NCBI GenBank assembly: GCA_949825065.1
Contig: OX463842.1
Location: forward strand, 7,467,723-7,531,722
DNA: 64,000 nucleotides
Reading direction: 5' to 3'
DNA from: Odontocerum albicorne
Taxonomy: Eukaryota > Arthropoda > Insecta > Trichoptera > Odontoceridae
Part shown: positions 51,071 to 62,672 of the stretch, in pieces
Layout: each line of letters begins with the position of its first letter
How positions within the stretch are numbered: the first letter of the stretch is position 1
Translations under genes and position numbers: made by a program
Notes under the pieces: generated by a model
What the model saw: the letters and a program-made list of their open reading frames with translations, nothing else
Database searches by the model: none
Told to the model about the DNA's origin: nothing

Positions 51071-53904
51071 TGCATGTTTTCTTCTCTCACATCAAAGTAT
51101 CGTATTATCGATAGTTTCAAAATAAAAAAAAGGTTTTAAGCTGGTTGAGTGGTTTTTTATACATATTTTGAACGAATTTTCCTGTTATATAATTTGTAAC
51201 TTATGAATAATTATTATTTATATGGAATAATAAACGAAGGAAGAGTTTTTTCATATTGCTAGGCAGTGCCAATATATCCACTGTGTCAATAAATTGGTTC
51301 AATATAGCTTAATCACATGTAACCAGTATTAACCCTTGACATTGGTTTGCAAGCTGGTACTTTGAGTAGAGGATTATTTCTTATACGGTTTACATTATCA
51401 AAAATATAATAAACGTAGTGTTTTTTATATTGTAGAACAGTTGAAATTTTAATACTATGCTTTCAGTAAGTAATGCTTGCTAACTCTCCCCTTCTCGTTT
51501 TGAGTATTTTTTAATTCAAAATTGCTATAATATTCATACTTTGGATATTTGATATGTAAAAATTAAGTTTGATAAATTTTTTTTAGTAAGAAAACTGATA
51601 CAATATTTCAAGTTGTTATTTTAATAAAATCGTAAACGTTGAACATTTTCAATACGTTTCTTTATTTTTTTAAGTACCTCTACATATTTTTTTTTTCTGA
51701 AAGCGTGGAACTTAAAATCTTTATGTTATTTCTTTGACTTTTTACAAGTTTGCGAGATATTCTAGTTCAGAGGTGGTCAATTAAGTTATTGCTACCCCCT
51801 TCATGTGCTAGAATTACAAAAACGACCATGGACAGTTAATTGACAGTTCGTTGATAATCCATATACTTTCTCAAGCTGTTTTTAGTTTAAAGGCTTAATC
51901 AACTGAGGGAGGAAAAAACTATTTACAAATCATGTTCTTTGAAATACAAGCATCTGCAATAAGGATATGTTGATGAGAACTATATGAATTTATACAAGTA
52001 TCTGTGTTTCAGGAATTATATTCTGTATAAATCGACGATTATTTGATTATTTTTATGAATAATTTTAACGAAGGAGTTTATTTTCTTCTTTTTAGATTTT
52101 TTTTACATCGTTCTTTACTGGCCACGCGTACGCCGTCAGATTTCAGAACCCGTTTCATTGAGACTCGAACATTCGTTAGTTTGCGTGAAAAATCAACGTT
52201 AAACTCATTATATTTCGCTTCGAAGCATTTTCTTAGCCGGTTGGTAAGGTTTGTCATTTGGCAATTAACACTGGACCAGACTGGACTTAGGACAAAAAAT
52301 GTTTTAAATAAAAATTAATATCCCTTTACGTGCGAAATTTTAAAAATGAGAAGTACATTTTTCTTTCGAAAATAATTTTCTATCAAAATACGTGCAATAA
52401 TGTCGTTTTCTAATTTTTAACCTAATTAAGTTCACAAACAAGCAAAATTTGATCTGTTTGCACTACGCACATGTGTTTTTTTTTGTCTTATCCAGAACCA
52501 ATTCTACAATATTTTGTATTGTTTCTTTACTTACAGTTCAGGTCAGCAAGAAACTGGCTTGCAAGTCAAATAAGTAGAAGATTTTTCTGTTCAGTACTCG
52601 CATTAAGGCCTTAATGGATGAACGCATCAAAGGCCTTAACGGACGAACGCAGCGAAATTCATCTATATTCCTACTGAAATACACTTTTTCTCCAAATTTA
52701 TGCCTATTTTTCTCTAAAAAATACAACATAAAGAAGAAGAAAATTACACACACACAAACAACATTGCATGCAAATATATATATATTTACTTTCTAGTAAA
52801 AAACATAACAAATTCGCGTTTTAAACTATTATTTCGACAAATTTGTACATGTAATTGAACATAAAAATAGTTAAATCAATTTTGTCATTTTTATCAATGA
52901 AAGTTTCAAGTTAAAAAAGAAGTTTAAAATTAATTATTCTTAAAGTTTACAATTATTTGCGTAAATTTTAAATAAATATGATTCATTGTTACATTTTTCT
53001 GTGCACTATTTGTAAAACATTCTAATTTTTAAACCTTTTTTTTTTTTCAGAAATAAGGTATGTGAACACCAAATGTAAGTTTAAACTAATATTTTTTTGT
53101 AAGATTAAAAAAATAACTGTCCTCAGTGAGATATAGGCAAAAGCCTAGTTTACTGGAGACACGACAAATGAAGAGCAACAAACCCAGATCCATTAAAGTT
53201 TTGGTTCCAAATTAAATAATCTGTTGTTTTTTCGCATGTATAAAATTTTTTTTTTAAATAATCTTGTGGATGTTTACCCACTTCCAAAACAGTGAATCTA
53301 CAATAGTTGAAACCCAGCTGTGAACTATTGTAAAAATATATTTACTATCGAATTCATCCAGTAAATATATGTTTCGTGTACAACAATCATATAATGTAAA
53401 TTTTTAATTCGTCATAAAAGCAAAAAAAAATTAATTTCAATATTCATTTTTGGTTTCTTTGCTGACACTAGTCAATCCAAACTTTTAGTTATTACCTAAG
53501 TATTAATTAAGATCTGTACATACGTCACTTTTTTTTAAATGTTAACAAAGAGCTATAGTGTATAAACAGTGTTAATTTAATTTTATAATGGTTATAAAAA
53601 TATTCGCTATAATATTTCATTGGCTAAATATAATTCGATTAAGTAAACAATAAACTTTTGCATTTGTTTATTCGCCGTGTCTTTCAGGCTTTGGCATTAA
53701 TATTTTTATCAGCTGTGTGTAAAACTTTTGGCAGAAATTTATAAAATAACTACAGGAGCTGAAAAATACCACTTTTACAATGACATACAAAATTGTTTAT
53801 ATTCCCTTTTTTTTATTTTGTCAATATTCTTTTGCTTAGTAATGATATAAAATTATATATTCAAGATATTTTGAAGCGCTGTTTAAGTGCTGGAGTTTCA
53901 TGCA
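51071..53904. other. No gene seen; microexon-like site at 53040-53065
   Basis: Long AT-rich spacer. The frame 52043-52318 is unrecognised. A 27-bp tandem duplication lies at 52606-52660 (AAGGCCTTAATGGATGAACG). At 53040-53065 a long T-run, CAG, AAATAAG, GTATGT resembles a bracketed microexon (see findings). Two AT-rich hairpins at 53290-53390. Confidence 0.4.
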
Positions 53905-54854
53905 GAAGAGCACCACCACTTATGCAAAGCACCATCTCCAAATGTCACACTGTTAATTTTTGCCAAACACCACCTCCAAACGCCACACTCTTAACTTCTG
54001 CAAAACATCACTACTCTTAAATTGTGCAAAACACCACCTCCAAACGTCATACTCGTAACTTATGCAAAACACCACCTCCAAACGCCACACTCTTAGCTTC
54101 TGTAAAACACCACCACCAAACGTCATACTCTTAACTTATGCAAAACACCACCACCAAACGTCATACTCTTAACTTATGCAAAACACCACCTCCAAACGTC
54201 ACACTCTTAACCTATGCAAAACACCACCTCCAAACGTCACACTCTTAACTACTGCAAAACACCACCACCAAACGTCATACTCTTAACTTATGCAAAACAC
54301 CACCTCCAAACGTCACACTCTTAACTTCTGCAAAACACCACCACCAAACGTCATACTCTTAAATTATGCAAAACACCACCTCCAAACGTCATACTCTTAA
54401 CTTCTGCAAAACACCACCACCAAACGTCATACTCTTAACTTATGCAAAACACCACCTCCAAACGTCACACTCTTAACTTCTGCAAAACACCACCACCAAA
54501 CGTAATACTCTTAACTTATGCAAAATACCACCTCCAAACGTAATACTCTTAACTTCTGCAAAACACCACCACCAAACGTCATACTCTTAACTTCTGCAAA
54601 ACACCACCACTAAACGTCATACTCTTAACTTATGCAAAACACCACCTCCAAACGTCACACTCTTAACTTCTGCAAAACACCACCACCAAATGTCACACTC
54701 TTAACTTCTGCAAAACACCACCACCAAACGTCATACTCTTAACTTATGCAAAACACCACCTCCAAACGTCACACTCTTAACTTCTGCAAAACACCACCAC
54801 CAAACGTCATACTCTTAACTTATGCAAAACACCACCTCCAAACGTCACACTGTT
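53905..54854. repeat. Minisatellite array, 38-bp unit with two alternating variants
   Basis: About 25 copies. Variant 1 reads AACTTATGCAAAACACCACC then TCCAAACGTCACACTCTT; variant 2 reads AACTTCTGCAAAACACCACC then ACCAAACGTCATACTCTT. They mostly alternate, giving a 76-bp higher-order unit. Unit length is confirmed by the 54181 to 54219 step. Strand asymmetry is extreme: G is rare on the plus strand. Left edge decays into the single diverged unit near 53905. Confidence 0.93.
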
Positions 54855-54855
54855 A

Positions 54856-56440
54856 TAGTTTTCTTTTATACCTTCCGAAAAGAATGTCGGAAGTTTCGAA
54901 AACTCATAATATATCTAAGCTCTAAAACCCGTAATTAAACTTTCGTTGTATACAGTAAAACGAAATTATAAGACACAGACAAGCTGCAATTACCAACGCT
55001 CCTTGTCCTAAATTCAACATAATTACAAATTAACTTACAGTCTTCTATGACACAAATATATTTACCCTTACCCTCCACTTAGTATTGTTTCTTTGATTTT
55101 ATTCATCACAGGCAATGGAAATTCATTCATTCATACAGTACACCTCGCGAGTCTATTGCCATTTTAACATATCTTACGATCAAGCCAAGGTTTTCTCTAT
55201 CATTTAATTTTGAACTAATAAATCTCACCCTTTATTGCTATTCCTAACAAAAACATTATTTCTATCATATTAAATCCAACTTTATAATCTTCAAGAATGG
55301 AATCTGAAGTTTAGCATACCTGGATAAGTTTATTTACGACTAAAAGGTTGTCAACCCTCTCAGTTAAGGGGATTAGAGCCCAGCCCAGGATTCAATAGTT
55401 TACCTGTCAGAAACTAAATGACCACCATTACAACGAACAAACTGGCTACAATTACTGAAGACAAATTATACGAACCCAACTGGTCCCCAAGAAAATGTTG
55501 TTTCTTTTCATTTTAATAATATTATTTCGTTTTAATAATAGTTTTATTCCCTTCTTTAAATAATTAGATGTTATTTTACAAATATTATAGTCATATCCCC
55601 CCCATAAATGGGCATGTTTAAATAATTTTAAACAATGGCCATAATTTATTATTACTACTGCTTTTTTTGTATCTCCATGTTAGTTTAAAATAAAGTTTTG
55701 TATTTTTTGTCAATAATTTTAAGTACTTGTATAACTTGTTGTATGGTATTTCATTTGTATAAAAAATACACTGTTGTGTCGTTGATTAAATAAAAGAAAT
55801 GTTTTTTTTCTTGATATAAATTTAAACGAAGAAAAAAAGCCTTTTTTTTGCATTGTCAGCCCAATGTTGAGTTTGAGATTATGCAGTTATATAAATTTCT
55901 TGTTTTTTAAAAAGGGATTATATTAATATTTTTACTTTATGTTATTTAAGCTTTATAGGTTTAAGTAATTACCACCAATTATAAAAACTTGGACGCTGTA
56001 TGATTTGTTGTATATTGGAAAATATCAGTATCACATGGGAAACCCAGAAAGAATCCGGAAGTCCCTAATATTTAAACGAGTTCAAAAGAGATGTCTGCAA
56101 CATATATATTCCAAAAATATGGATTATATCCATGGTTTTTTTACCACAACTTTTAATATGTATTTTTGGCTTATATTTATTAAACGTTACAAAACATCCA
56201 CGCATCTGTTTGTATATATACAAAATACTGACACTAAAAATAGCGAACCCTATGTTGATTGACAAGCTTTTATTTAATGCACAATTATATTAGTTTTCAG
56301 TTCATATTAAACGTATCACCACTCGCACGTGGATTGAATGACCTTGTACAACGAATTATCTGAAGGTAATATCTTCTACATTTCGTACGATAAATTTAGG
56401 ATTAAGTATATAAATAAGTGTCAAAGCTGGAAATAAAAGT
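54856..56440. other. No gene; SINE terminus relic at 54940-54975
   Basis: CTTTCGTTGTATACAGTAAA marks the outer end of a main-family SINE with the rest gone. The open frame 56005-56262 is unrecognised. A compact hairpin CCTTCCGAAAAGAATGTCGGAAG follows the array (54870-54892). Confidence 0.4.
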
Positions 56441-56445
56441 GTCAA

Positions 56446-56925
56446 AGCTGGAAAAAACGGAAGAGCAGAACTATCAACATCACGGCGAAAATGCGACTTG
56501 TTAAGTATTTCGTCTTCACAATATTCATGTATAGCGCGTAGACTTGGACTCTGAGAGCGAGGAAGAGATGTAGGATAGTTGCATTTAAAATATAGTGCTG
56601 GAGAAGGATGTTATACATTCCATGGATGACAAGGCAAACTAAAGCCTCTATTCTCAAAACACTGATAATTACCGACAAATTGTCAACATCATACCTTCGA
56701 CGAGTCTTCCTTCGAAAGGTCTATGGTTACTGGAGGCGTGGAAGGACGACGCACGAGAAGAAGAAACTTAATGCGTTGGACTGACCAAAGAAGAAATGCA
56801 ACTGGACGTCCCTTAACAACTGCCCTTCGAGCCACGAAACGCAGAGGTGGATGGAGAGGAGTCGTCAGAGGCTATCATGGTAGTCACGATGCTTACTCAT
56901 GACCTACACGACATGATGGATGGAT
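56446..56925 (+). pseudogene. RTE-D retrotransposon thumb and C-terminus
   Basis: KMRLVKYFVFTIFMYSA, stop, TWTLRARKRCRIVAFKI, stop, CWRRMLYIPWMTRQTKASIL, KTLIITDKLSTSYLRRVFLR; after a frameshift VTGGVEGRRTRRRRNLMRWT, DQRRNATGRPLTTALRATKR, RGGWRGVVRGYHGSHDAYS. Matches the copy at 40676-41924 in the same order and ends in a GATGGATGGATACAAATAAA tail. 5'-truncated. Confidence 0.8.
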
Positions 56926-57286
56926 ACAAATAAACTTTGTAGGCATAACTAAGCAAACATGTGTAATAATTGTCCTCATTGTTAATTTTTCGAGATTTTT
57001 ATCTGTTTAATTTTTTTCCTTATATGGTTTATTTTTTAATGTAATTAGTAAATGTAAAATGAAATACATAAGACACTCATATGGGCTTACTTCCTCCAAT
57101 ATTTGCATCAGAGGTTTATCTCTTGAGGTTTATATATAATAATAGCAATTGAATAATCTACCAGATTGCTTAATGTAACATTTTGTCACAGCATCTCGTT
57201 AAATGCGTTCATGCTTTACGAATTCCGTGGCAGTGGATGTAACTGAAAGGACGACAAGGGGATCCACGCATGATAAAACAAATTAA

Positions 57287-57330
57287 CCCCGACAGCGCCG
57301 TATTTTGACCGAGTCGAATCGACTCGGTTA
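57287..57330. mobile_element. Possible piggyBac-like left terminus
   Basis: TTAA (57283-57286) followed by CCCCGACAGCGCCGTATTTT and the 21-bp palindrome ACCGAGTCGAATCGACTCGG-T (57308-57328). C-rich start plus subterminal palindrome is a known layout for TTAA elements. No matching right end was found. Confidence 0.4.
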
Positions 57331-57532
57331 CTTGTTATACAGTTTTAATGGCAACTAGACACGAAATCTCATGAAATTTTCCACATATAGGTCACATCCC
57401 AATATAACAAAAATCATCGAACTATAAAAAATATATCGTTATACTGATTATGGTAGAAAAATAAAATATTAACAAAATAAACTTTTATAACAATAACAAT
57501 TTATACAAATACATTCAAAGATTGATAGTATT

Positions 57533-57960
57533 TTGACTGTACGGATTTTTTCTACGGAATACGAAATAGAGACCAGAGACCAGAGCAGACATACCTACGG
57601 AATAGAGACCAGAGCAGACACATCTAGAAAAACATCTCTCCTGAGAACCTCGGAAATGAAAACACTGAGATGTATAACCGGAAACACACTAAGATATAGA
57701 ATCAGAAACACCGAAATAACGAGAAAGTGTAGTACAGAAGACATCGTCAGGTGGGGAAGACAAAAAAGGCGATACTGAAACGAACATGTAAACAGAATAC
57801 AAGACGACAGACTTCCACGTGTCGCCCTTCAAGGGAACCCAGCCGGAAGAAGATTACCGGGAAGACCTCCGAAGGGATGGCGTGACAGCTGGCAATCCAC
57901 GTCACAAGAAGGGGAACAAGCGGAACAAACAGATCATGATCTATAGGAAGAGAAAGAACG
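57533..57960 (+). pseudogene. RTE-B retrotransposon C-terminal end
   Basis: GIETRADTSRKTSLLRTSEM, KTLRCITGNTLRYRIRNTEI, TRKCSTEDIVRWGRQKRRY, stop, NEHVNRIQDDRLPRVALQGN, then GRRLPGRPPKGWRDSWQS and a TSQEG end. About 50 percent identical to the copy at 38385-38832. Upstream, GIETR repeats after a short duplication (ATAGAGACCAGAG twice, 57567-57615). One stop and one frameshift. Confidence 0.82.
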
Positions 57961-58430
57961 AGAAGAAGGTTTTTTTCTTAGTAGCAATCATAATTATTGC
58001 ATCAGTGTTACAGGATAGAAAAACCCGAAAATTCGGTTTATAGCTTCCGAAAGTGAAACATTTATATTAGGGCGATATTATCACATTTGATCTCCAAAAT
58101 TAAGATTGCGTTCGACGTACTCGTAGAGGACTGCAAATTTTCAATATTTCAAAGTTGGCTCGCTCGCAATTATTTAATTAAAATACTACCATTATCAATG
58201 AAGTCATTATATATGTAATAAAATGTATAAATATGTATAAAAAAACATGCTGGTGTCCTCCGATCATCTATCCATCAGATATATTACAGCGGATTATCTA
58301 GTCATCGGTGTGCCATCGGATCTAGTACAGTGGTGTGGCCGGTGAGTTTGCTGGTGTGTAACGGCTCACTCACTTTAAAAAAAAAAAACCACGACACAGC
58401 TTCACTTTTCAACTGAATTGACGTTGAAAT
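57961..58430. other. No gene seen
   Basis: AT-rich except for the approach to the 18-bp repeat. Confidence 0.45.
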
Positions 58431-58432
58431 GG

Positions 58433-58527
58433 CGAGGGGATCCTCTACTACGAGGGGATCCTCTACTACGAGGGGATCCTCTACTACGAGGGGATCCTCT
58501 ACTACGAGGGGATCCTCTACTACGAGG
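58433..58527. repeat. Tandem repeat, 18-bp unit, 5 copies
   Basis: Five identical copies of CGAGGGGATCCTCTACTA. Zero divergence between units implies recent expansion. The unit length is a multiple of three, so the minus strand reads a VVEDPL peptide repeat (58302-58565); nothing else supports a gene. Confidence 0.95.
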
Positions 58528-59242
58528 CCCAGCAACGATCGACGACATAATTTGAGCGTGAGCAATAACGATTAAATCATGTTTTTTTTTCCATTGAACT
58601 TTTCGAATTCAAAAGTTATTTTGGATCCTCTCAGCGACTATTCTCGACCAAAAACTGTTCGTCATACTGAAACTTTTATTTCGTTAAAACGGAATTTATT
58701 ATGCATATTATTTATTATACGTAAGATCTTTCAAGTAAAAAAAATATCATTATACATGTATAGCACCTCTCAAGTGATGGATAGCTTGTTCGGAGTTTCG
58801 GTCCGATGGTAGGACACCTTACTCCTTCATCGGATAAGTTGATACAAACACTGTAAAATAGGTGGATGGCTGTCGCTCAATAGTAGGGGATTTCGGTTTA
58901 CTTCTTACTTTTTACGGTGAAAAGTAGCAGGGTGAAGAGATTCCTCTTGAACAGGTAGAAGTTGGTCGTAAATAAAACATAGTAGACGTTCCAGAAACTG
59001 ATCATTTATGTTGCTTATTCTTCGTTCTTTATCCTTCGCAGCCCATCGCTCACCGTAAGCCCCTTTATTTGCCCGTGTATGCCGTCACGGCATACTAGAT
59101 ACTTGCTAGATACCATGAATACCGCGCTCTCTCTGCATGCATGGACTGTTCATTTATAGTGATTCTTACGAACGCCACGCACAAGGAACATTTCATTACA
59201 ATATAGTAGGTACATATATCAACTCTACAATATTTACACAGC
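58528..59242. other. No gene; small palindrome at 59077-59095
   Basis: GTATGCCGTCACGGCATAC is a 9-bp-arm hairpin. The surrounding 58980-59180 is less AT-rich than average with no recognised origin. Confidence 0.4.
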
Positions 59243-59345
59243 ATTTATACAAATAAAATCATATATTTTAGGTGACGCATACGTCCGATACAATACAGAA
59301 AATTTCTTTACTCCGATATTCGTAATAATGAGATTTGACCTGTAA
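59243..59345. mobile_element. pogo/Tigger-like MITE end
   Basis: Minus strand TA, CAGGTCAAATCTCATTATTA, CGAATATCGGAGTAAAGAAA: same terminus as 19550-19690. The other end was not located. Confidence 0.5.
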
Positions 59346-59639
59346 TGTGTGTACTTGTATAGAACACGCTTCAATATTTATTTATTTCATCCACGATCCA
59401 CGCCGACCGTTAAATATTTTTTTAGCAATTTAAACTTTATGCAATTTCAACACCGATCAAAGACGTCAAAGGTTTCAATTGCGTGGATTTCCATTGTCTT
59501 TCTGACTTTAAAGTAATCTCCATAAAAGCCAGCAACCGTTAAAAATAGAACGTGTATTAAATACAAAGTGTATTAAATAACACATTTTGTAATTTTTGTA
59601 TTTACTTCTTTGATATTTATATAACTATTCTTTATATTA

Positions 59640-59830
59640 TTTATAGTTAAGACATTAACATTGTGGAGGATTAAAGACATTGTAATTGGTTTTATCAAAC
59701 ACTGTTTATTCCACTTTATGTTACAGTATAACCCTACCGGTTTCAAGGCTTTCACCTCATCATCAGAGGAGCACAAATAAGTCTTGTTTGTGCTTCCCTG
59801 ATGATGAGCTGAACACCTATCCATAGTCGT
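59640..59830. mobile_element. PLE-derived inverted repeat, truncated right arm
   Basis: Left edge AGTTAAGACATTAACATTGT, complement of the terminal unit (ACCGGTTTCAAGGCTTTCAC), then right arm GTCTTGTTTGTGCTTCCCTG, ATGATGAGCTGAACACC where it breaks off. Confidence 0.75.
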
Positions 59831-59877
59831 ATAGTATTTTCTGTAAAAAATAACACAGAAAATACTATACAACTATG
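59822..59877. repeat. Hairpin with 23-bp arms
   Basis: CATAGTCGTATAGTATTTTC... (59822-59844) pairs with 59855-59877 with one mismatch; 10-nt loop. It starts exactly where the PLE inverted repeat is broken, so it may be a rearrangement scar. Confidence 0.85.
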
Positions 59878-60104
59878 AAAAATGGTTACGTTACGGTTAA
59901 GTATAAACCACTGGTTTAGACTGTTTTCTGCGTATAATATAGTTGTTCTTCATCTAATGAACAATGTTCGCATTTTTACAAATATTTCCAATCTTTAGTA
60001 TCCCAAAGGAGACCCCCAATTTTCTTCTTAACAAAGTTTGTTACACTTTTGTCAGTTTCTGTGTATATTCGTACAATTTGTTAAATACTGTTGTTTTTAT
60101 ACTA

Positions 60105-60190
60105 TAACAACGACCTTCATGACCTAATTGGTAAAACCCTGAACTTTTACCCCGGAAATGTTGGGTTCAATTCCCGATGGTATCCAAAAA
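60105..60190 (+). mobile_element. tRNA-derived SINE head
   Basis: GACCTTCATGACCTAATTGG (A box) and GTTGGGTTCAATTCCCGATG (B box GGGTTCAATTCCC) in good order; body begins CCAAAAAGAAGTCCAAG, but no family tail follows. The open frame starting at 60177 is unsupported. Confidence 0.65.
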
Positions 60191-60670
60191 GAAGTCCAAG
60201 TCTGATAAAAAGGTTTTGGATATAAAACTAATAAACGTTAGACTTGTGCAAATGTTTTTACCTCTTCACATGCGGGATTCTATTGCCAATACGTGCAATA
60301 CTTATTTTTTTAGCTCAAAATCTGAAACAAGATTAGAAGGGATGAATATAATATTGTCCCTCGGCTACGTTGTCCGATGTGCCCCATACACCTTTTTAGA
60401 AATATTGAAAGGTACCAAAGGATTGAAAAAAAAACCATAAGTAAGAATTAAAATGCATCCATTTAAAAGCTTTACTTCAAGATTTTTCATGTATTTTATA
60501 GACTTAATGATGTTTGAAGTTTCCAAAACCACCCAATCAAGGCCTTTTCTGCATTTAAGTCCAGCATCTTGGTTTGTTACATGCATTTGGTATATCCGAA
60601 ATACAAAAGTGGTATATTAAAATTACTCATCTACGAGTATATCAGCTTTACAACTCAAAATGGGCATTGG
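60191..60670. other. No gene seen
   Basis: The frames 60177-60440 and 60365-60586 overlap on opposite strands and neither has a recognisable motif. Confidence 0.4.
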
Positions 60671-60671
60671 A

Positions 60672-60845
60672 TACCCAAATAATTTTCTGCCACATTTGTC
60701 TTTCAGCAGCATCCCTCCTCCACTCGGTTGCATTCAATTTGCGGCAGTTCTCTGTCACATCCTTCAGGCATCTCAGTTTTAATTTCCTACTCTTCTTCCC
60801 CCATTGGATCGCTAAAATCAAACCTTCCTTGCAAGGACAGTGTCC
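60672..60845 (-). pseudogene. RTE-F retrotransposon C-terminal piece
   Basis: PCKEGLILAIQWGKKSRKLK, LRCLKDVTENCRKLNATEWR, RDAAERQMWQKII. The K.+..W...V..D...L....WR+.A.DR..WR+I pattern is the final segment of RTE-type ORFs. No stop inside, but only about 58 codons remain. Confidence 0.6.
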
Positions 60846-61940
60846 TGCATGAGGTAAAAGGGCCCAACCATGCACAGTCGAGCAATTTTTATAACTTTGC
60901 TTAAGTATCAGTATAAATTTAATTTGTACCATAGGAAAAAATATAAAAGAGTGCATATGCTTATTACTCATATCTTTTGAGAAATAAAAAAAAAAGTCAT
61001 CCCTATTTGTTTTCCAAAATATTGAACAAGAAAAAACATTGTTTACGATTTAGCTTAAAAAGGTTGCCTTTTTTCCAAGGTTCTTTCTTAGAAGGTAACA
61101 CAAAATGCAAAAACAACTAGTGATTCAGTGTCTCCTATCTCACACGTGAACGTAATAAAATTAAATGCATTATAATTCAAACACAGCAACATTTATCTTG
61201 AACCGAGGTCAGTCACCTTAATAAATATTAACTATATTTGTCACTCAACCCTTTCTGGTGTTCTCCTTTGGTGTGTTTACTCAGGACACTTCCCTTGGAA
61301 TTGCTTCAAATAATAATACTTACACGGTAAAGGAGTATGTTCAGTAAATACTCCTTAGATATTGGAACTAAAAGGGTATTGCCAGACCATTTTCTGTTTG
61401 AGGCTTAATTATGTTCAAATAAATTTGTAAAACAATACTTACTCAAATTTCTTCAGTTAACGTCAAAATAATGGGCGTTGTGTTTAAGTCAAAGTAATTC
61501 CACATTTGTTAATGCAAATTGTATAAATATTTTATTTATAACCTATAAAAAATAAGCTTAAAAGTTAAATAAAATGAGTTTATTGAAGACATTATTCCAC
61601 TTTTTCTGTATTTGTAAACACTTTAAATACAATTTGGCGATATATTGTAAAACTTTTTCAAACAACTGGAAAAATGTTTAACAATATCGTTTTCAGTGTA
61701 AAGTGAAAGATTAACATTTGGTTTGTACTATGAATATAACAGAATAATAACAATAAAATGACATTTTATACAGCGTCGTTTAGAAGGCACTCTCCTCAAA
61801 TGCGAAATAAAACAAAACGTAAAATGATCTATGAAAGAGTTGTCAGATAATATGAAGATAAAATCATTTGATAATTCAAATATAACAATTTCATCTAGGA
61901 CTAGGAGATAGAAAAGGATATTTGAAAGGAGGATACTGGG
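60846..61940. other. No gene seen
   Basis: AT-rich spacer. Confidence 0.45.
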
Positions 61941-62166
61941 GATGACCTCCGTTTCCTTGCAGATAATATGCTTGTCTCTCAGCCCGAAGGATCCGGGTTC
62001 GGTTCCCGTAGGAATCCCAGATTTAAAAATAACAAACTTCAGTTTACTTTTACTTAAGGCTTCTTTAACATCTTTCTGGTTGGTTGGAAGATTTAGTCAC
62101 GTGACAATAAGCCTGCCAGGTTGTATGCACTGTATACAATGAAAGTGTAATACAATACAATACAAT
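61941..62166 (+). mobile_element. tRNA-derived SINE (main family), complete copy
   Basis: Head GATGACCTCCGTTTCCTTGC with B box GGATCCGGGTTCGGTTCCCG, body TTTACTTTTACTTAAGGCTT, tail CTTTCTGGTTGGTTGGAAGA, TTTAGTCACGTGACAATAAG, CCTGCCAGGTTGTATGCACT, GTATACAATGAAAGTG, then a (TACAA)n terminal repeat. The tail is shared with the LINE at 31324. Best copy for defining the element's 3' end. Confidence 0.85.
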
Positions 62167-62580
62167 GGGGGAACCAGGAAACACGCCACACCACTGAAGA
62201 GAAATACAGTAAAATGCACTGTTTGAAACACGCCAACGACGGAACGAATCTTGTGTTAGTTGATAGATGGTTCCGTAGCCTAACATTTTTTTCCCGAAAG
62301 GTCGTAGAAAAGAAAATATAAGTTCTTTTTTTTGTCCATTTTTTTTAATCTTAACGGGTGAAGGGTGTTATGAATGGACTTAAAGATTTGTAGCATACTG
62401 ATTAAATGTTCAGAAGCGATCTTATTAAAAATGTGTCGACTTTATGGTTCATCGAAATCAGATCTTAAAAGCCATACAAAAAATATTAAAGCTTAGACAT
62501 GTATAAAACTATTTCAAAATTAAAATAAAATGTATTTTTGTTTATTGATCAATATTGAAATAAAATTTATAATACTGTGT
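62167..62580. other. No gene seen
   Basis: The minus-strand frame 62065-62286 overlaps the SINE and is a shadow. Confidence 0.4.
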
Positions 62581-62582
62581 GA

Positions 62583-62672
62583 AACTTTCGTTGTATGTGA
62601 AACAAACCTAGTAGGTGTATTGCCATGTGGCAATTTCTTCCAACAAACCAGAAAGTATTTTTTTAAAGTGGC
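62583..62672 (-). mobile_element. SINE/LINE tail fragment
   Basis: Minus strand TTTCTGGTTTGTTGGAAGAA, ATTGCCACATGGCAATACAC, CTACTAGGTTTGTTTCACAT, ACAACGAAAGTTTC. The hairpin TTGCCACATGGCAA is perfect. Confidence 0.65.

Noticed and set aside
58302..58565. Minus-strand frame with VVEDPL repeats
   Set aside because: By-product of an 18-bp tandem repeat; flanking sequence has no recognisable protein feature.
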